Program-made: the position numbers and the translations under genes
Notes under the pieces: model-generated
Seen by the model: the letters and a program-made list of their open reading frames with translations, nothing else
Databases searched by the model: none
What the model was told of the DNA's origin: nothing
NCBI GenBank assembly: GCA_900073065.1
Contig: FJOG01000102.1
Coordinates: 1 to 57,959 of the forward strand
DNA: 57,959 nt
Source of the DNA: Phialocephala subalpina
Taxonomy: Eukaryota > Ascomycota > Leotiomycetes > Helotiales > Mollisiaceae
Direction: 5' to 3'
In this document: positions 1 to 11,899 of the stretch, in pieces
How positions within the stretch are numbered: position 1 is the stretch's first letter
Layout of the letters: the number at the start of each line of letters is the position of its first letter

Positions 1-560
1 ATTATATAAAATTTCTTTAAAAAATTAAAATATTAAAATTTTATATTTATTAAAAAAATTTCGATTAAAATTTTTTTATTATTTAATTTTATTTAATTAA
101 ATTTTTTTTAAAAAAAAATTATATTATATTATTTACGAAAATAAATTTTTTTTATTTAATATAAATAAATTATTAATTTATTAATTATATTAAAAAATTC
201 AATTTTAAAATTTGGAATTATATATTTATCGATTTAATATATTCGTATATTATTTTTATAATATTTTTTTTAATAATAAGTATTTTTATAAATATAAAAA
301 CGAGAAATTAAAAATATTTATAAAAATAATTAAAATAAAATAATTTATAATTAAATATTTATTTATTACTTTTTTATAATAAAATTTAATTATTATATAA
401 ATAAATCCACGCTAATTTTATTTCTTTAAATTTAAAAAAAAATTAGAATTTTATTTCGATTTATAATAAAAATTCTATAAATAATTCGATAATTTTTCGA
501 TTTTTTATTTTAAGAATATATTTCGAATTAAAAGAAAAATAAAAAGGTTTTACGCTCTGA
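1..560. repeat. AT-rich RIP-decayed repeat, partial Gypsy-like relic
   Basis: Extremely AT-rich sequence with no open frame. Short stretches resemble the region between integrase and 3' LTR of the Gypsy element in this window: around 130-160 versus 18575-18605 (both carry 'ttatattatttacgaaa') and around 195-265 versus 18790-18865. I therefore read it as a deleted, heavily mutated copy of the same family, running off the left window edge. The match is by eye and patchy. Confidence 0.45.
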
Positions 561-1461
561 GATAAAAAAGTATATAAGCGCGATATTATTTAGATTTTAA
601 AAAGAAAATACATGCGTATAATTTAATTAATACTCTTTGGGATTTTATAAGCTAATCGTATACTAACGAAGTAAGATTATAAGATCGTGAAACCGTGAGA
701 CCGTATTACTGTGAATAATAGAGTGCTTGCGTGCGTGCGCTTATATACTAGCGTATACTCTCTTTTTTCTTCGGAGTATATCCTCAAAAACAAAAAGCAG
801 AGTATTTCTTGAGTCGGCTCTCATATTGGGCCAAGGGAGAATCCTGACCACTCACAGAGTCCGGAATTTCTTGTCTTCCGACTTATAGAGACAGGGCCAG
901 CGTTACACAGATATGTGCCTACGTAACGATTTGGCCCTGTCAACGTAACGGTTGCTTCCCGCGCGGCTTTTCTCACATTAACTTCAGCTCAGGTCACCTT
1001 TGCTCACATTCTATTCACGCCACCCCTAGTAGTTCAAGCCTTATCGCCCTCAGTGTAGTGTGAGGGTAGTATGGTATCCTAATAAGTACCTATCTCTAGA
1101 TAGTCAACTTTTGACGAAGAGATCGGGGGACGGGTCGATTTTGAACCCGGGAAGCAAAGGTGCGCTTGCAGTCCCACAGCTGCGAGTACGTTAGTCTCTA
1201 TGACTGCATCTCAGAGTAATTGCCTCTAAAGTATTATTCTTTGGCGTACTACAGAATAGCGTACGTGCCTTATTCATACTACAGGCCGGAGTACTCCGAT
1301 TTGCAGCACTGGATTTTAATGCACTCCAATTTGAATACTGCAAGTTGGGCTTGGTGGGCTACACTAGCGTGTGGTTCATTCCCTATAGTCGTTCGATTAG
1401 CACGTCCTCACCCAATCAACTACGCTAATTATCCAAAACGCTTAGCACGAAGGTCCGATGT
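561..1461. other. Non-coding stretch, no convincing gene
   Basis: Moderate-GC sequence between the AT-rich relic and the small inverted-repeat element. The only long open frame (1220-1486) looks random: it is Tyr-rich, has no family features and overlaps the transposon end. The stretch holds an imperfect hairpin at 890-941 and a tRNA/SINE B-box-like patch on the minus strand near 1130-1160. I see no supported gene. Confidence 0.5.
890..941. repeat. Imperfect inverted repeat (hairpin)
   Basis: Arms 890-906 (gacagggccagcgttac) and 923-941 (gtaacgatttggccctgtc) are near-complementary across a 16-nt spacer. No function is implied; it may be a remnant of a transposon end or part of a structured repeat. 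Confidence 0.5.
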
Positions 1462-1470
1462 CCACCAACC

Positions 1471-2146
1471 AGGAGCGCCTACATAGGCACCCTAACTTGC
1501 TTACGTGGGCACGGGTGCCTCTGTATACGTGGAACGTTTCAACGAGGCCTTCTGATTGGCTCCTTCTATAGGCACCCCAATAAGCGAAGAATAGTCACTT
1601 TGCACGTAATTATTTTAACTTTTAATACTTTTTAACAAAATCTATCGAAATATATTATTAGAATATAAATAGAATTATAATAAAGAAATTTAAAATTTGA
1701 ATTATTATTATTTAATTTTAATAATTTTAGTAATTAAAGCACGTAAGTATTTCAACCCGAAAATAAAATCAAAAAGTAAAAATCGAGTAGATTTCTTATT
1801 TTTTAATGAAATCAAATTATAAAATATTATATTTAATTAAATTTAAAAACTTTTAATTTATTTTTATAATTTATTTAATTGAAATTATATTTATACGATA
1901 AATTATAATATATATTGCATTTACTTAGAATAGTAAGGATAAAACTCGCTTAAAGGGTGCCTATAGAAAAGTCCAATCAAATGGCTGTGGGTCTACTTAG
2001 TGCTCTCGCTAAAGCGCCGCTAGTATATGGGGGGTGCCTGTGTAAGCGCTCTTAAGCTAATCAAAAGGCCTCGTTTGAAACGTTCCACGCCTACAGAGGC
2101 ACCCGTGCCTACGTAGGCAAGTCAGGGTGCCTCTGTAGGCGCTCCT
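1471..2146. mobile_element. Mutator-like MITE (non-autonomous MULE) with 9-bp TSD
   Basis: The left end (1471 onward, AGGAGCGCCTACATAGGCAC) is repeated in inverted orientation at the right end (reverse complement of 2146 downward, AGGAGCGCCTACAGAGGCAC). The match runs about 85 bp with mostly transition differences, and the right arm has an extra segment of roughly 70 bp. The flanks are an identical 9-bp direct repeat, CCACCAACC, at 1462-1470 and 2147-2155. Long TIRs, a 9-bp target duplication, short length and a non-coding AT-rich interior (about 1600-1940) are the classic Mutator-superfamily MITE features. The TIRs contain nested short palindromes such as GCCTACGTAGGC. No transposase is encoded, so mobility would have needed a transposase in trans. 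Confidence 0.8.
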
Positions 2147-2155
2147 CCACCAACC

Positions 2156-2810
2156 TACTAATTTCAGCAATGAGGGGCTGAGGTGGGGTTAGCGACAGGT
2201 CGGGCGGTTATTGTTTCGGAACGATGGAGCTAGTCTCCTCGATATGATTTGCGCTGCAAAACCGTTCAAACCCTTCAAATTGTTGCGTGGAATGTTTCAT
2301 TCTAATTCATTATTAGTACTCATCACAGGGACAATTGTCGGCTCGTCTTATTTTCTATCTATAATTGTTCTGGCTTTTGTTGTGCGATCCTATTCCTTCC
2401 TCCTTCCGTTATGAAACTTGCGACCATGCCTTACCTCCTTTGTGTAAATCAAAATAAAGGTGCGAATAGGGCCCGAACATATGCTAGAGGGGGAACTCAT
2501 CGCTGATTACACTAGATGACTGGAAGGCTCCACTGAGCGATATCGAGAGCAGTTTTCATTCGATCGTAGGACAGGTCTCACGAAGACTTTTGGGATTGAA
2601 CGGCTCGGCCTATTACCAACCACTGGTGACTTTGTTTATTGGTATTGGGCTCATCCTGCATAGCTTTTGGCTCTTCCTGTCAATTTTTCAAGTTAAAATT
2701 GAAGCCCTGCTTTTGTTACTTGTAAGAAACTAGATCAGCAAGCCGCACTTTAAAACCCCGTCTGACATAGATAGGACAAAGACAAAATACCAGCAGCAAA
2801 TGCGTGCGGT
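2156..2810. other. Spacer before ankyrin gene; nothing clear
   Basis: Moderate-GC sequence. An open frame at 2211-2414 begins without an ATG and has one hydrophobic stretch; I do not consider it a gene. A short out-of-frame ATG (2800, ending at TGA 2812-2814) lies just before the ankyrin open frame and could be the original start displaced by an indel, or a short upstream ORF. Confidence 0.4.
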
Positions 2811-4622
2811 GTGATTGTGGAACATGGCGCTGAGCGAATTGCACCTGCTTCTGAAATCAGCGATACACCACCGGTCTCCCATGCTCCGAGTTCAACAGCT
2901 GCGATAGCCACGTTATCTCCGAAAGATATTATTTTGAAGAGGTTGAATGAGTTGACCGAGGAACGACACGTCTCGCCAATGATCTTTAGAGCCGCAGCAC
3001 GTCAAGACTACCTGACTTGTTCTCGTTTGATACAAGAAGGTGTTGACTGTGACATACCTGGCCCTTGTGGGAGAAGCTTGGCTCATGTTGCGGCAATGAC
3101 TGGGAACATGCGACTACTTCGTACTCTAACTTCGTCTTCGAAAAGAATTTGGTCTAATTGCAGCCAAGGCAAAATGCCTTTGGATTATGCTGCATTCAAC
3201 AATCACCTGGAAATTGTTAGATACTTGGTTAACGAGTCAAACTTTTCCCTTTTCGCGAATGATCAGAAACTAGCAACCCTGAAGCGCGCCACAGAGTTTT
3301 CTCAGTGTCGAGGCCATATTAGCGTCGCAAATTACCTGTTGGAAACACGTCAAGATATCCGGTGCACACAAAACAGACAGTTGTTCAAGGATGCTGTGTC
3401 CAAAAACGACATCAACAGGGTAAAAAAACTCCTTAAAGAAGGTATCAGCGAAAGTTCTGCGTTAGGGGTCGCATGCAAAAGTGGATTTACCCCTCTGGTA
3501 TCCATTCTTTTGTCATCCACTTTTAATGGTTTCTCATACAACATCGCCATAGCAATCAAGTTCGCCTCCACAACGGGACAGCAGGATCTTCTTGTGTTAC
3601 TACTTTGTGGGATCGACAATGTTTCTGAGAGGAAATTCGCGGCGGAACAGGCCTATCTGCACTCTCTCGGTGCCGGCCAAGTAAAAATATGCAAATTTCT
3701 CGTTTTGTGCGGGGAAGTCGATGTTAAATGCGCTTTCAAAGTGGCTGCGGACTGTGCAAACCCAGACCTCCTTCGGTGGATAATCGAAAAGGAAGGGAAG
3801 GAAAAATTCCATGGGGCGCGTATCAATCGCGCATTCCATGCCGCAGTGTCGTCTTGTTCCTCTCTACCGCTAGTCCAATTCTTGGTCGAGAACGGAGCCG
3901 ATGTCAATTCGGAGCACGCCATTTGGGGGACTGCTCTACAATATGCAGCAGCGAAGAACTGTTTTGATCTCGTTCACTATTTGGTCTCCGAAGGAGGCGC
4001 TGATGTCAACGCCCCTGGGCAGTTAGGCGGAAGCAGTCCCTTGATGGCGGCCGTCTCAGCGGGAAACTCCTCCATATTTCATTACCTTCTCAGTCTTCAA
4101 ACTTGCTCAAATAACCAACATGGTGTCTTTGGCAACATCTTGCAGACTGCGAGCTATCTTGGGAGACGGGAAATTTTGGAGGAAATATTAAGCAGTGGCT
4201 CTGACATCAACGAGCGCCTTGAGCCATACGGAAGTGCTCTCATCATGGCGATCCAGGGAGGAAACTTCGATATTGCTGAGTTGCTGATCTCTCGAGGTGC
4301 CGATGTCAATTTTGCTATTCCGAAGTATGGCACTGCGTTGCACCTCGCAGCTGCGGGAGGGATCGAGAATATTGTCAAGTCGTTGATTCAAGCTGGGGCC
4401 GATGTGAATTCCAAGGGAGGTGATTTTGGCACATCGCTTCAAGCCGCCGCCGCCAACGGTCATCAGCTGATAGTATTGTTCCTGTTAGATTGTGGTGCCG
4501 AGGTCAGTACCCGCGGGGGAGTGTATGGAAATGCTTTGTAGGCAGCTCAGGCAAAGGGTCATAGTCTACTGGCCAAACTTCTGCTCTTTTCCGGAGCAGA
4601 GGTGACCCAGGAGGTCCAGTGA
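2811..4622 (+). pseudogene. Ankyrin-repeat protein, 5'-incomplete, premature TAG
   Basis: A 576-codon frame (2811-4541) encodes tandem ankyrin repeats. Typical units are 'GTALHLAAAGG' and 'GADVNSKGGDFGTSLQAAA', and repeats fill the protein from about residue 58 to the end. The frame opens without an ATG (first in-frame Met at 2979), so the 5' part is missing, frameshifted or spliced from elsewhere. At 4539-4541 a TAG falls exactly where ankyrin units of this type carry Gln ('GNAL-stop-AAQAKGH'). Reading through gives another half repeat to TGA 4620-4622, so the TAG looks like a CAG-to-TAG mutation. Fungal proteins with this repeat style are often the C-terminal sensor half of NACHT-ANK (NLR-like) or stand-alone ankyrin proteins; no NACHT domain is visible here. 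It lies 380 bp from a transposon in a RIP-affected block. Confidence 0.75.
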
Positions 4623-5003
4623 AATGTTCGCCCGACAAACATTAATGAGATACCATTCAACGCAGTTGGGTAAACCTACGGAGTGTGTGGGTATCATGTG
4701 ATAAGTAAGGCGTAAAGAAGAGGGCTAGGCTTAAGAAGGCATCAATAGCACTAATGGCTAAGCGATGGAGTATATCTTCAAAGTTCCCTTATGGAACTCT
4801 TCCCTCTTTGTAGACAATTTGCCTAATTAATGGAGTAATCGACCTCATCATTATTCATACCTCGATATGGAGCTGGCTATCTTTATACATTTAACGGGGG
4901 ATTGAGAATGGTTATCTCCACCGACCACCTCAATAGGTTGAAAGAGGTGGCTGTGTGCTCGCTATAACCATCTGCCAAATTTATATTTATACAACGTGGA
5001 AGC
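4623..5003. other. Spacer between ankyrin relic and transposon
   Basis: About 380 bp of moderate-to-low GC with no open frame of note. No gene, RNA or repeat was recognised. Confidence 0.4.
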
Positions 5004-6318
5004 TAAGAGCTTCGGGCATTACTAGGCGTATAATTAAGCGAGCACCCTTTATTTTACCGTTTCACTCTCTTAATTTTCGATCTATAACTTTTATAAGTAC
5101 TCAAAATAGACGATAGCATTTTCTCTTCGCTTGCAAAGGCTTATACTATTAATTAGAACTAAGATACTTCTACTAAATTTAAAATTAAAGCCTTAAAAAC
5201 TACTAGTAAATTATATAATAAGATCTCGAAGTTAATTAGTAGGAAATTATTTCGATTTACTATTTAAAAGATTATTAAAGCTTTTACTTCTCGAATTATA
5301 CGCAAAAGCAAATAATATAAACTTAAAATTCTTAAAAATCGAGATATTAAATACTTTAAACGATAAATTATAACCTTTTAAAATAATCGTTACGCATTTT
5401 AAATTTATATAAAAGCAAAAAATAATATTAAAGCTTTTATTATTATTATTTGCCGCATTATAAAAGTATTAAAATACTAAAGATATATAATATACTTTTA
5501 ACTATTTATTAATAAAAAGCAAATTATAAACTATTTTACTTTTATTTTTAAATATTATTAATAGAGAGTAATAAATTAAAGAAAAATTATTTAATCAAAT
5601 AAAACTATTTTTAAGACTAATAAAAGAGGCAAAGTTTAAATTACGCGCTATTTAAATAAAAAGAAATATTAAATATACATTAAATCGGTATATAAGTTTA
5701 ATAAAGTATTATTAATAATATAAAAAACTATTAATTAAAATTAAAAAAGTCTTTTTATTTTTTTAAAGAAAAAAAAGGTTAAAAAAGTATATATAATATT
5801 ATTTACTTAAAATAAATCCTCGAAATTATCGTTTTTCTTTATTATAATTTTTTTTACTCCTTAAGAATAAAAGTAATTTTTATTCATGGAAAATAGGGCC
5901 AAAATCTACAAGAGAAAAGCGCGTTTATCGAAATTTAAAAAAAGTATTAAAAAGTTTAATTAATTACTTTTTTTATTAGATTTTAATCTTATTAAAAAAG
6001 TATAAAAATAAATAAAGAATAAAATTACTAAATTAGAGTTTATTTTTATTTTTATTATAAATATAAAAAAAGTATTAAATAAGTTATAAAATAAAATATA
6101 ATTTAAAGATTAGAAATATTTAATTAAAAGATTAATTATAAAGCTTAAAAACGTTATTAAAAGCAAAGAAATAACTATTATATACTAATAATCAAAAGAG
6201 ATAATTAATTAACTTTTAAGAACACGAAAATAAAAGAATTAAATTTAGATTAAAGTATTATAATTATTAAAATTCAAGAATAAGTCAAGTGTACGCCGAG
6301 TAATGCCCAAAGCTCTTA
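5004..6318 (+). mobile_element. TIR transposon copy 1, probable Tc1/mariner family, RIP-decayed
   Basis: The element starts TAAGAGCTTCGGGCATTAC (5004) and ends in the inverted form, GTAATGCCCAAAGCTCTTA, at 6318. The outermost TA on each side fits a TA target duplication. Its length of 1315 bp, short TIRs of about 25 bp and TA target site suggest the Tc1/mariner superfamily. The interior is very AT-rich with every frame broken. A second copy of almost the same length lies inverted at 20006-21319. No catalytic motif can be read, so the superfamily call is an inference. Confidence 0.7.
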
Positions 6319-7081
6319 CCACTGGGCATCAAAGTATCCTCTTTAATACCAAAGTACTTGGATGGAAGTTTAGAAGTGTTTCGGTGAAGGTTCCATTCGC
6401 TGCTACGAGGAGCTAGTAAGACCATCCGTGGGTTTTGGATCGTAATTACATAGTTGCTTGTTACTAGTATCGTCGGTAGTATTTGGGCGTCGTTTCGTCC
6501 TTCAAAACTTTGGATCAAGGTCCACAGGCAGGCTAAAGGAGATGGATAACATATTTTCGGCAAGGCTGCCTCTAATACCGTCCTTTACGTGAAAGAATTA
6601 TGCTTGGACCCTGTCCTTGTTATATGTAGGCAACAGAAGTCAGTACTCCATCGAGTAGCAAAGCTAATCACATTCTGGACTTACCTTTCACTTGAAGCCA
6701 TGAATTTGAGGGATCAGACAAGTGATACGAAACTTCTGGGAGATATATTAGCCCAAGTGGAAAGGCGTTGAAGGCTTACTTTCCGCATAGCGTGAAGGAG
6801 ATCCATTTCTGTTCGAAAAAGTGATCAAAGTTACTTTATCGGAAATATTAAGTTGGTTAAAGTGAGTAAAGGTGAATCGAACGTGGGAAGCAAGTGGTTA
6901 ATAGTGAGTAGGATCTAGACAATCGAGCTAGGAGACTTATTTCGACCTCCTCGGAATTATCATTATCAGATAATATTAGAAATTGGTTGGGTAGCAATAT
7001 AAGAACATAATACTAATAATGCTTAGGACCTAGAAATAATATAGCTTTATAACGAGAAGGTTTATAATATCCTAGTATAGT
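6319..7081. other. Moderate-GC spacer between two transposons, possible gene relic
   Basis: Sequence of clearly higher GC than its neighbours, so it is probably original locus DNA or an unmutated fragment. Open frames at 6285-6563 (minus) and 6589-6771 (plus) are short and unrecognisable, and the first overlaps the transposon end. Before the Gypsy insertion this stretch was continuous with 19900-20005. Confidence 0.35.
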
Positions 7082-7085
7082 ATAT

Positions 7086-7353
7086 TGTGGCGGGGCGATT
7101 TGTTCTGCTTCAGAAATCCCTATTTGTAGTAGTAATTTCGGAGGTTTATACTAGCCACGTATCCTCTAGTATATAAGGAGCTTTTTGCTCTCTGAGAAAC
7201 AAAAAGAACCTTTTACTACTCTATTTTGCTGGCCTTATTACGTATAACGAATAATTATAAAAGCGAAATCAAATATTTATTAAAGCTTATAAGTTTATTA
7301 TAATCATACAAAATTAAGTAGTTTTCCTTTAAGAGAACTATTACCCTTTTATA
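7086..7353 (+). repeat. 5' LTR of Gypsy element
   Basis: 268 bp, beginning TGTGGCGGGGCGATTTG and ending TTACCCTTTTATA (originally ...ACA, as in the other copy). It is directly repeated at 19632-19899 with identical length. Confidence 0.88.
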
Positions 7354-7378
7354 TTAGCGAGCAAAGCTAGGAGTCCTA
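7354..7378 (+). other. Probable primer binding site
   Basis: Directly after the 5' LTR the sequence TAGCGAGCAAAGCTAGGAGT (7355 onward) reads as the complement of a tRNA 3' end if TAG was TGG before G-to-A decay. The implied tRNA end would be ...CTCCTAGCTTTGCTCGCCA, which contains a plausible T-stem. I cannot name the tRNA. Confidence 0.45.
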
Positions 7379-7926
7379 AAGTAATACTATTTAAATATTA
7401 CGAATTACAACTCATAAGAATTATATTTTGAGTATTACGATTACTATTAGGGAATCTAAACTACTGGAATTCAAAGGTTAAAAGTTAGTTAACAAAAAGT
7501 AAACCCCCCCTTATTTATTAATTTACCGATTTAGAATTAAGGAAATTAGGCTACGAGATAACGAGATTATAAAAAAGTATTAGTTCTTGGAATTTACGTA
7601 TTAAATCATTTAATATAATTAATATAATAGCGAATAAAAGAAAGAAAAAAGCTAGTTTATAATAACCAAATACGGAAATTAGTTTCCCGGTTAGTATTAT
7701 TTTTGTTAGGAGTCAGAATACGAATATTAGAAACCCGTTATAGAGATAAAAGGAAATTCGTGTCTTGAGAAGCAAAATTATAGCGTTATTTTATGTTTTA
7801 GTCCTAACCTTTTTGGGAATCGCAATACAAAAAATACTCGGAATAACTTTAATACTAAATTTGCAATAACTTAAGGAATATTAACACTCACGAGGAAACA
7901 CGAAACGGATTCAAATAAAAGCTTCT

Positions 7927-9600
7927 ATGCGAGAAAAAAGGGCGGCAATACGCTTTACCCGGATAATTAAAAAGATTAAACCTCAAGTGAAATTCAAAAC
8001 TCGAAACCTCTTTTTAACTATAAACGCTATAAGCAAGAACTATTCTCACAAGAAACTTTCACTTAATAATACTTACTTAAAGAAACAAACTTCTCTCAAA
8101 TCACTAAGGCAATTATTAACCCATAAACTAGTTTCCACGAGTTACTCTCGATACAATTTAATATCAGGCGATTATTCTTCCACTACGGTACTAGCTAACA
8201 CTCCCCTAAGCGGTTCTTTAGACGGCAAAGGAAACTCCTCTGAGATAAACCCACTTCGAAATACTATTCCCCCGTATAACGACGGAGATAAACATTTTGC
8301 GGCCCCGATTACGCAGTATATCTTCGTTCTTAGTATATAGCTACCCCTCCCTAAGACCCCTCAAGCGCCCTACTTCAACGGAGAAAACATTACGGCTTTT
8401 TTAGAGCAATAAAACGATATTTATAAAAACCTCAAAGTTTCCGTTACCACGAAAAAAGACCAAATGCCGCGATATATCTCTTTTTTTTACCGCGACTAAG
8501 TTCATTCCATGCCAAACTACTATACTAAACTCTACAATAAGGAAAAATTCTACGCCGCTCTCAAGGAAAATTTCAAGGAATAAAACTAAGAAAACCTTAA
8601 AACTAGTTTAAGATTCTTACGCCGAATTATTATATAAACTTTAAACGAATACTTATTAATTAAAACCTACGTGGAAATATTCGACCAAATATTTGGAAAT
8701 CTAATTAAAAAGGGAATAATAAACCTAAAATCGCAAGGCAATAAACTTATAAAAGGTTTTTCTTCTAGTATTAAGGATAAAATTCTCAAGGAAACCGATT
8801 ATAACCCAAAGGACTTCGCTACCCATAACTACGAGAAGATGAAAAGGAAGGCTCTCGATGCCTATATATATAAGGAAAAGAAAAAACGTTATATCGAAGC
8901 TATCGATCCAAAGTATATAAAGCTCAAAGAAAAACATTTAAATACTATAATCCAGCAAATAATACCTAATTAACGTAATTATTTCTCTTTGCTTATCCCA
9001 CTTGAACTACTCGTCGACAATACTTAGCATATTACTCCGAAGAAGTATAAAAGGGCATCGCTTACTCCTCAATTTATTATTTTACGGCCATAAAAACCTC
9101 GATTATTATCTTCCTCTAAACTTAAGGGCAATATAGAAAACTTTACCGCAACTATAAAAAAACTCTCTCTTGCTTTTACTATCTTCTCGAGTATTAAAGA
9201 CTCAATAAATAATAATACCGCTATAATAATCCAAAAGATAAATAGATTTATAATTACTTTAAATTATAACTAGAATTAAAATTAATTTTAATAATAAAGT
9301 TATTCTCGTAATTATAAACAAAAAAGGGGTTTTAATTATAAATATAATAAATATAATAACTTCAAATAATATAACTATAAAAACTCTTATAATCTAAGAC
9401 TTAATAACCCTCTATAAAACGTGCAACTTATAATTCAAGGGAATATAATAAAAATTAACGCGGCGATTACATATAATACTTAGTTTAAAGAATTTATATA
9501 CTTCGGATACTACGGATATAATAAGAACAAAGAGATTAACTTATTTTCCGATTACTTTTACGTGGATTATTACCCCTTTATAAACGATTTATAAAATTAA
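7927..9600 (+). pseudogene. Gypsy gag (capsid and zinc-knuckle) remnant
   Basis: Scattered plus-strand frames give a fungal Gypsy gag pattern: 'PYFNGENITAFLEQ' near 8370-8410, then 'QMPRYI' and, at 8671-8973, a Lys-rich 100-aa stretch. Around 9490-9570 'YFGYYGYNK' looks like a decayed CCHC knuckle in which Cys codons became Tyr (TGT to TAT). The longest open pieces are 137 codons (7927-8340) and 100 codons (8671-8973). None is intact. Confidence 0.65.
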
Positions 9601-11899
9601 GATTATTATTATCGAGATAATAAGGGCTAATTATATTAAGGCAAATAATCGCCGAATGAACCCTTAAAGCTTTTCGCATTAAAACTTGGCCAACGTTAAT
9701 ATAATTAAATTATTAGAATAGTAATTAAAGGACCATAAGATTATAATCTTAATAGATGTACTAAGAACATGTAACGCGTATAAAACTTTGCTTAGTTAAC
9801 GGCATAAGAAAGGGCTAAGTTTAACCCGCAAATTAACATTAATACCGCTTTAATAGTAAGAAATAATGCCCTTGTTCCCGACGTTACTAAGATCTTATAA
9901 CGACGGAATTAATTACCTTATATTATTCAAGGAGATAATATCAATATTTTACTCTTTAATGGCAATACTATTAGTTCACTAGATAATTACTATGAGCCCC
10001 TAATTATTACAACGTTAATAGCAAATACTATAGGAGTAAATAACAAAGTAAAAAATAAAATAGTAAGTATAACAACGAAAGAAATCTTCCGATAACGCGC
10101 AAAACAAAAAGAGAAACTTCCAAGAGCCAAAACTTAGCGCCAATTAACTCTAAAAGCCTAAAAAAAGATTTAAAAAATATAAATATCGATTTATCTAAGG
10201 ATAAAACTATAAGGCAATAGTTAGTTATTAGGAATAATAACGAGAGTAAAGCCTCGCTAATTAAACTTTCGCGTAAAAGTATAATATTACTCTTTAGAAT
10301 TCAAAAGAGAATAAAAATAATCACGAATACTTTTAAGACTTTAAATCCGATTGCAATACTTTTTAATTAATAGCAAAAAAATAACGCTTATTATATATCC
10401 TTTATAAATACGAGTATGGCATTAATAAAAGAAATAATAAAAGCTATTAAATTTATATTTTAATCCTTTTAAATTTAAAACGATTTATAACGTTTAAGCG
10501 CCGCGATGAATAAATTTGTTTTTATTCTCGATACTTTTATTATTATCGAGACTAATTTTATTAGTGCGGATTTTACTTTTCTAATCAGGAAAAAGCATAT
10601 TATTATCGCTCTTAAATTATATTTCGTGATTTTTGGACCACGAGATAATAATATGGAAGTTAGAATCTTAAATATAAGGGCAAAATATTATATTACTTTA
10701 ATTTTTATAACTCGAGATTACGATTATACTATTATAAACGTTAAGGATTTCTAATTATTTATAATTACTAAAGAAAACTTTGGATTTATTAGTATAGCTT
10801 TTATAAGGATAAAAATCAAATATAGTATTAATTGCGATATCTTTTTCTTTTTAGTAAATAACGCGAAGAAAATCCTTTTTAAATAATTATTTATAGTTAT
10901 AATAAAAATGTAAATTGAATATAAAGATAATAATTTATAGGATAAAGTCTTTTGAGATCCTAAGTATTTAAGCTTTACTTATATAATTATAATTATCTTT
11001 TTATTAAAGTAATCCATGGGGAAAACTAAGCGAATTTACTATATTAATATAAACCCTCGAATCGAAGAAATATTTAACGAAGAAGAAAACTCGGAAAATT
11101 AGATATTAATATTATTAGAGGATAACGCGGTATTAGAACTTTTAATAAGTTTTTAACTTTTAACGAATTTCCTTTTGTTTATATTTCTTCGATAAGAGGT
11201 TCGGATTCTTTAATAGATAAATTTATAGTTATATTTAAGCTAAAAATAAACGAGATTAATATTATTAGTATAAATAAAGATTTTGGCGGAAAAAAGATTA
11301 AGATTTTTTTTATACTTTTTATGGGATATTCCCTGATTTCGATGAGAAAGAAGCTAAGAGGATTTTGGTAGAAGATATTGTGGCAGGGCAGAATGGCAGG
11401 GCGGTGTATCACGTGGTTTGGTGAGGATATATTAAGAGATCTAGTATCTTGTATTCTTAGTTCTTTAGGCAGCTTTCTACGTGGTTCGCAGATACTAGAA
11501 TTGACTCCAAGAAGTTTACCCCTCCACAATATCCCTAATAAAGAAGTAATGGAATTCTTGAAAGCGATAATAGTATTTTTCCTAAATATAAACGTTTTGG
11601 GTAAAGGTTTAAATGCCAAAGCGGATTAGAAATACCTTTATTTTATTAATTAATAACGCAAGCAAAAAATACTTAAGTATAGAAGTGGCAAAGATATTTA
11701 GATAGAAGAGATAACGCTGGCTTTAAATAATCCGGAATTGAAATTCTTTTTTATTAATATAAATATTAATATAATTTATAAGCCGAAATTTAAGAAAGTT
11801 CGATTAGTTGATTTAACGAATAGAATTAATAATACTTCGAGAGGACGAAGAAATTAATATAAACGAGCGAAAATTAGAGAAACCCTTTAAGAGTAAACC

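Noticed and set aside
1220..1486. 88-codon open frame, Tyr-rich
   Set aside because: Runs into the MITE end, has no conserved features and a low-complexity composition.
2211..2414. 67-codon frame with a hydrophobic segment
   Set aside because: No ATG at the given start, no family resemblance, lies in a decayed zone.
11179..11629. Overlapping open frames on both strands (146 and 83 codons)
   Set aside because: Inside the Gypsy pol region; antisense or shadow of the decayed polyprotein.
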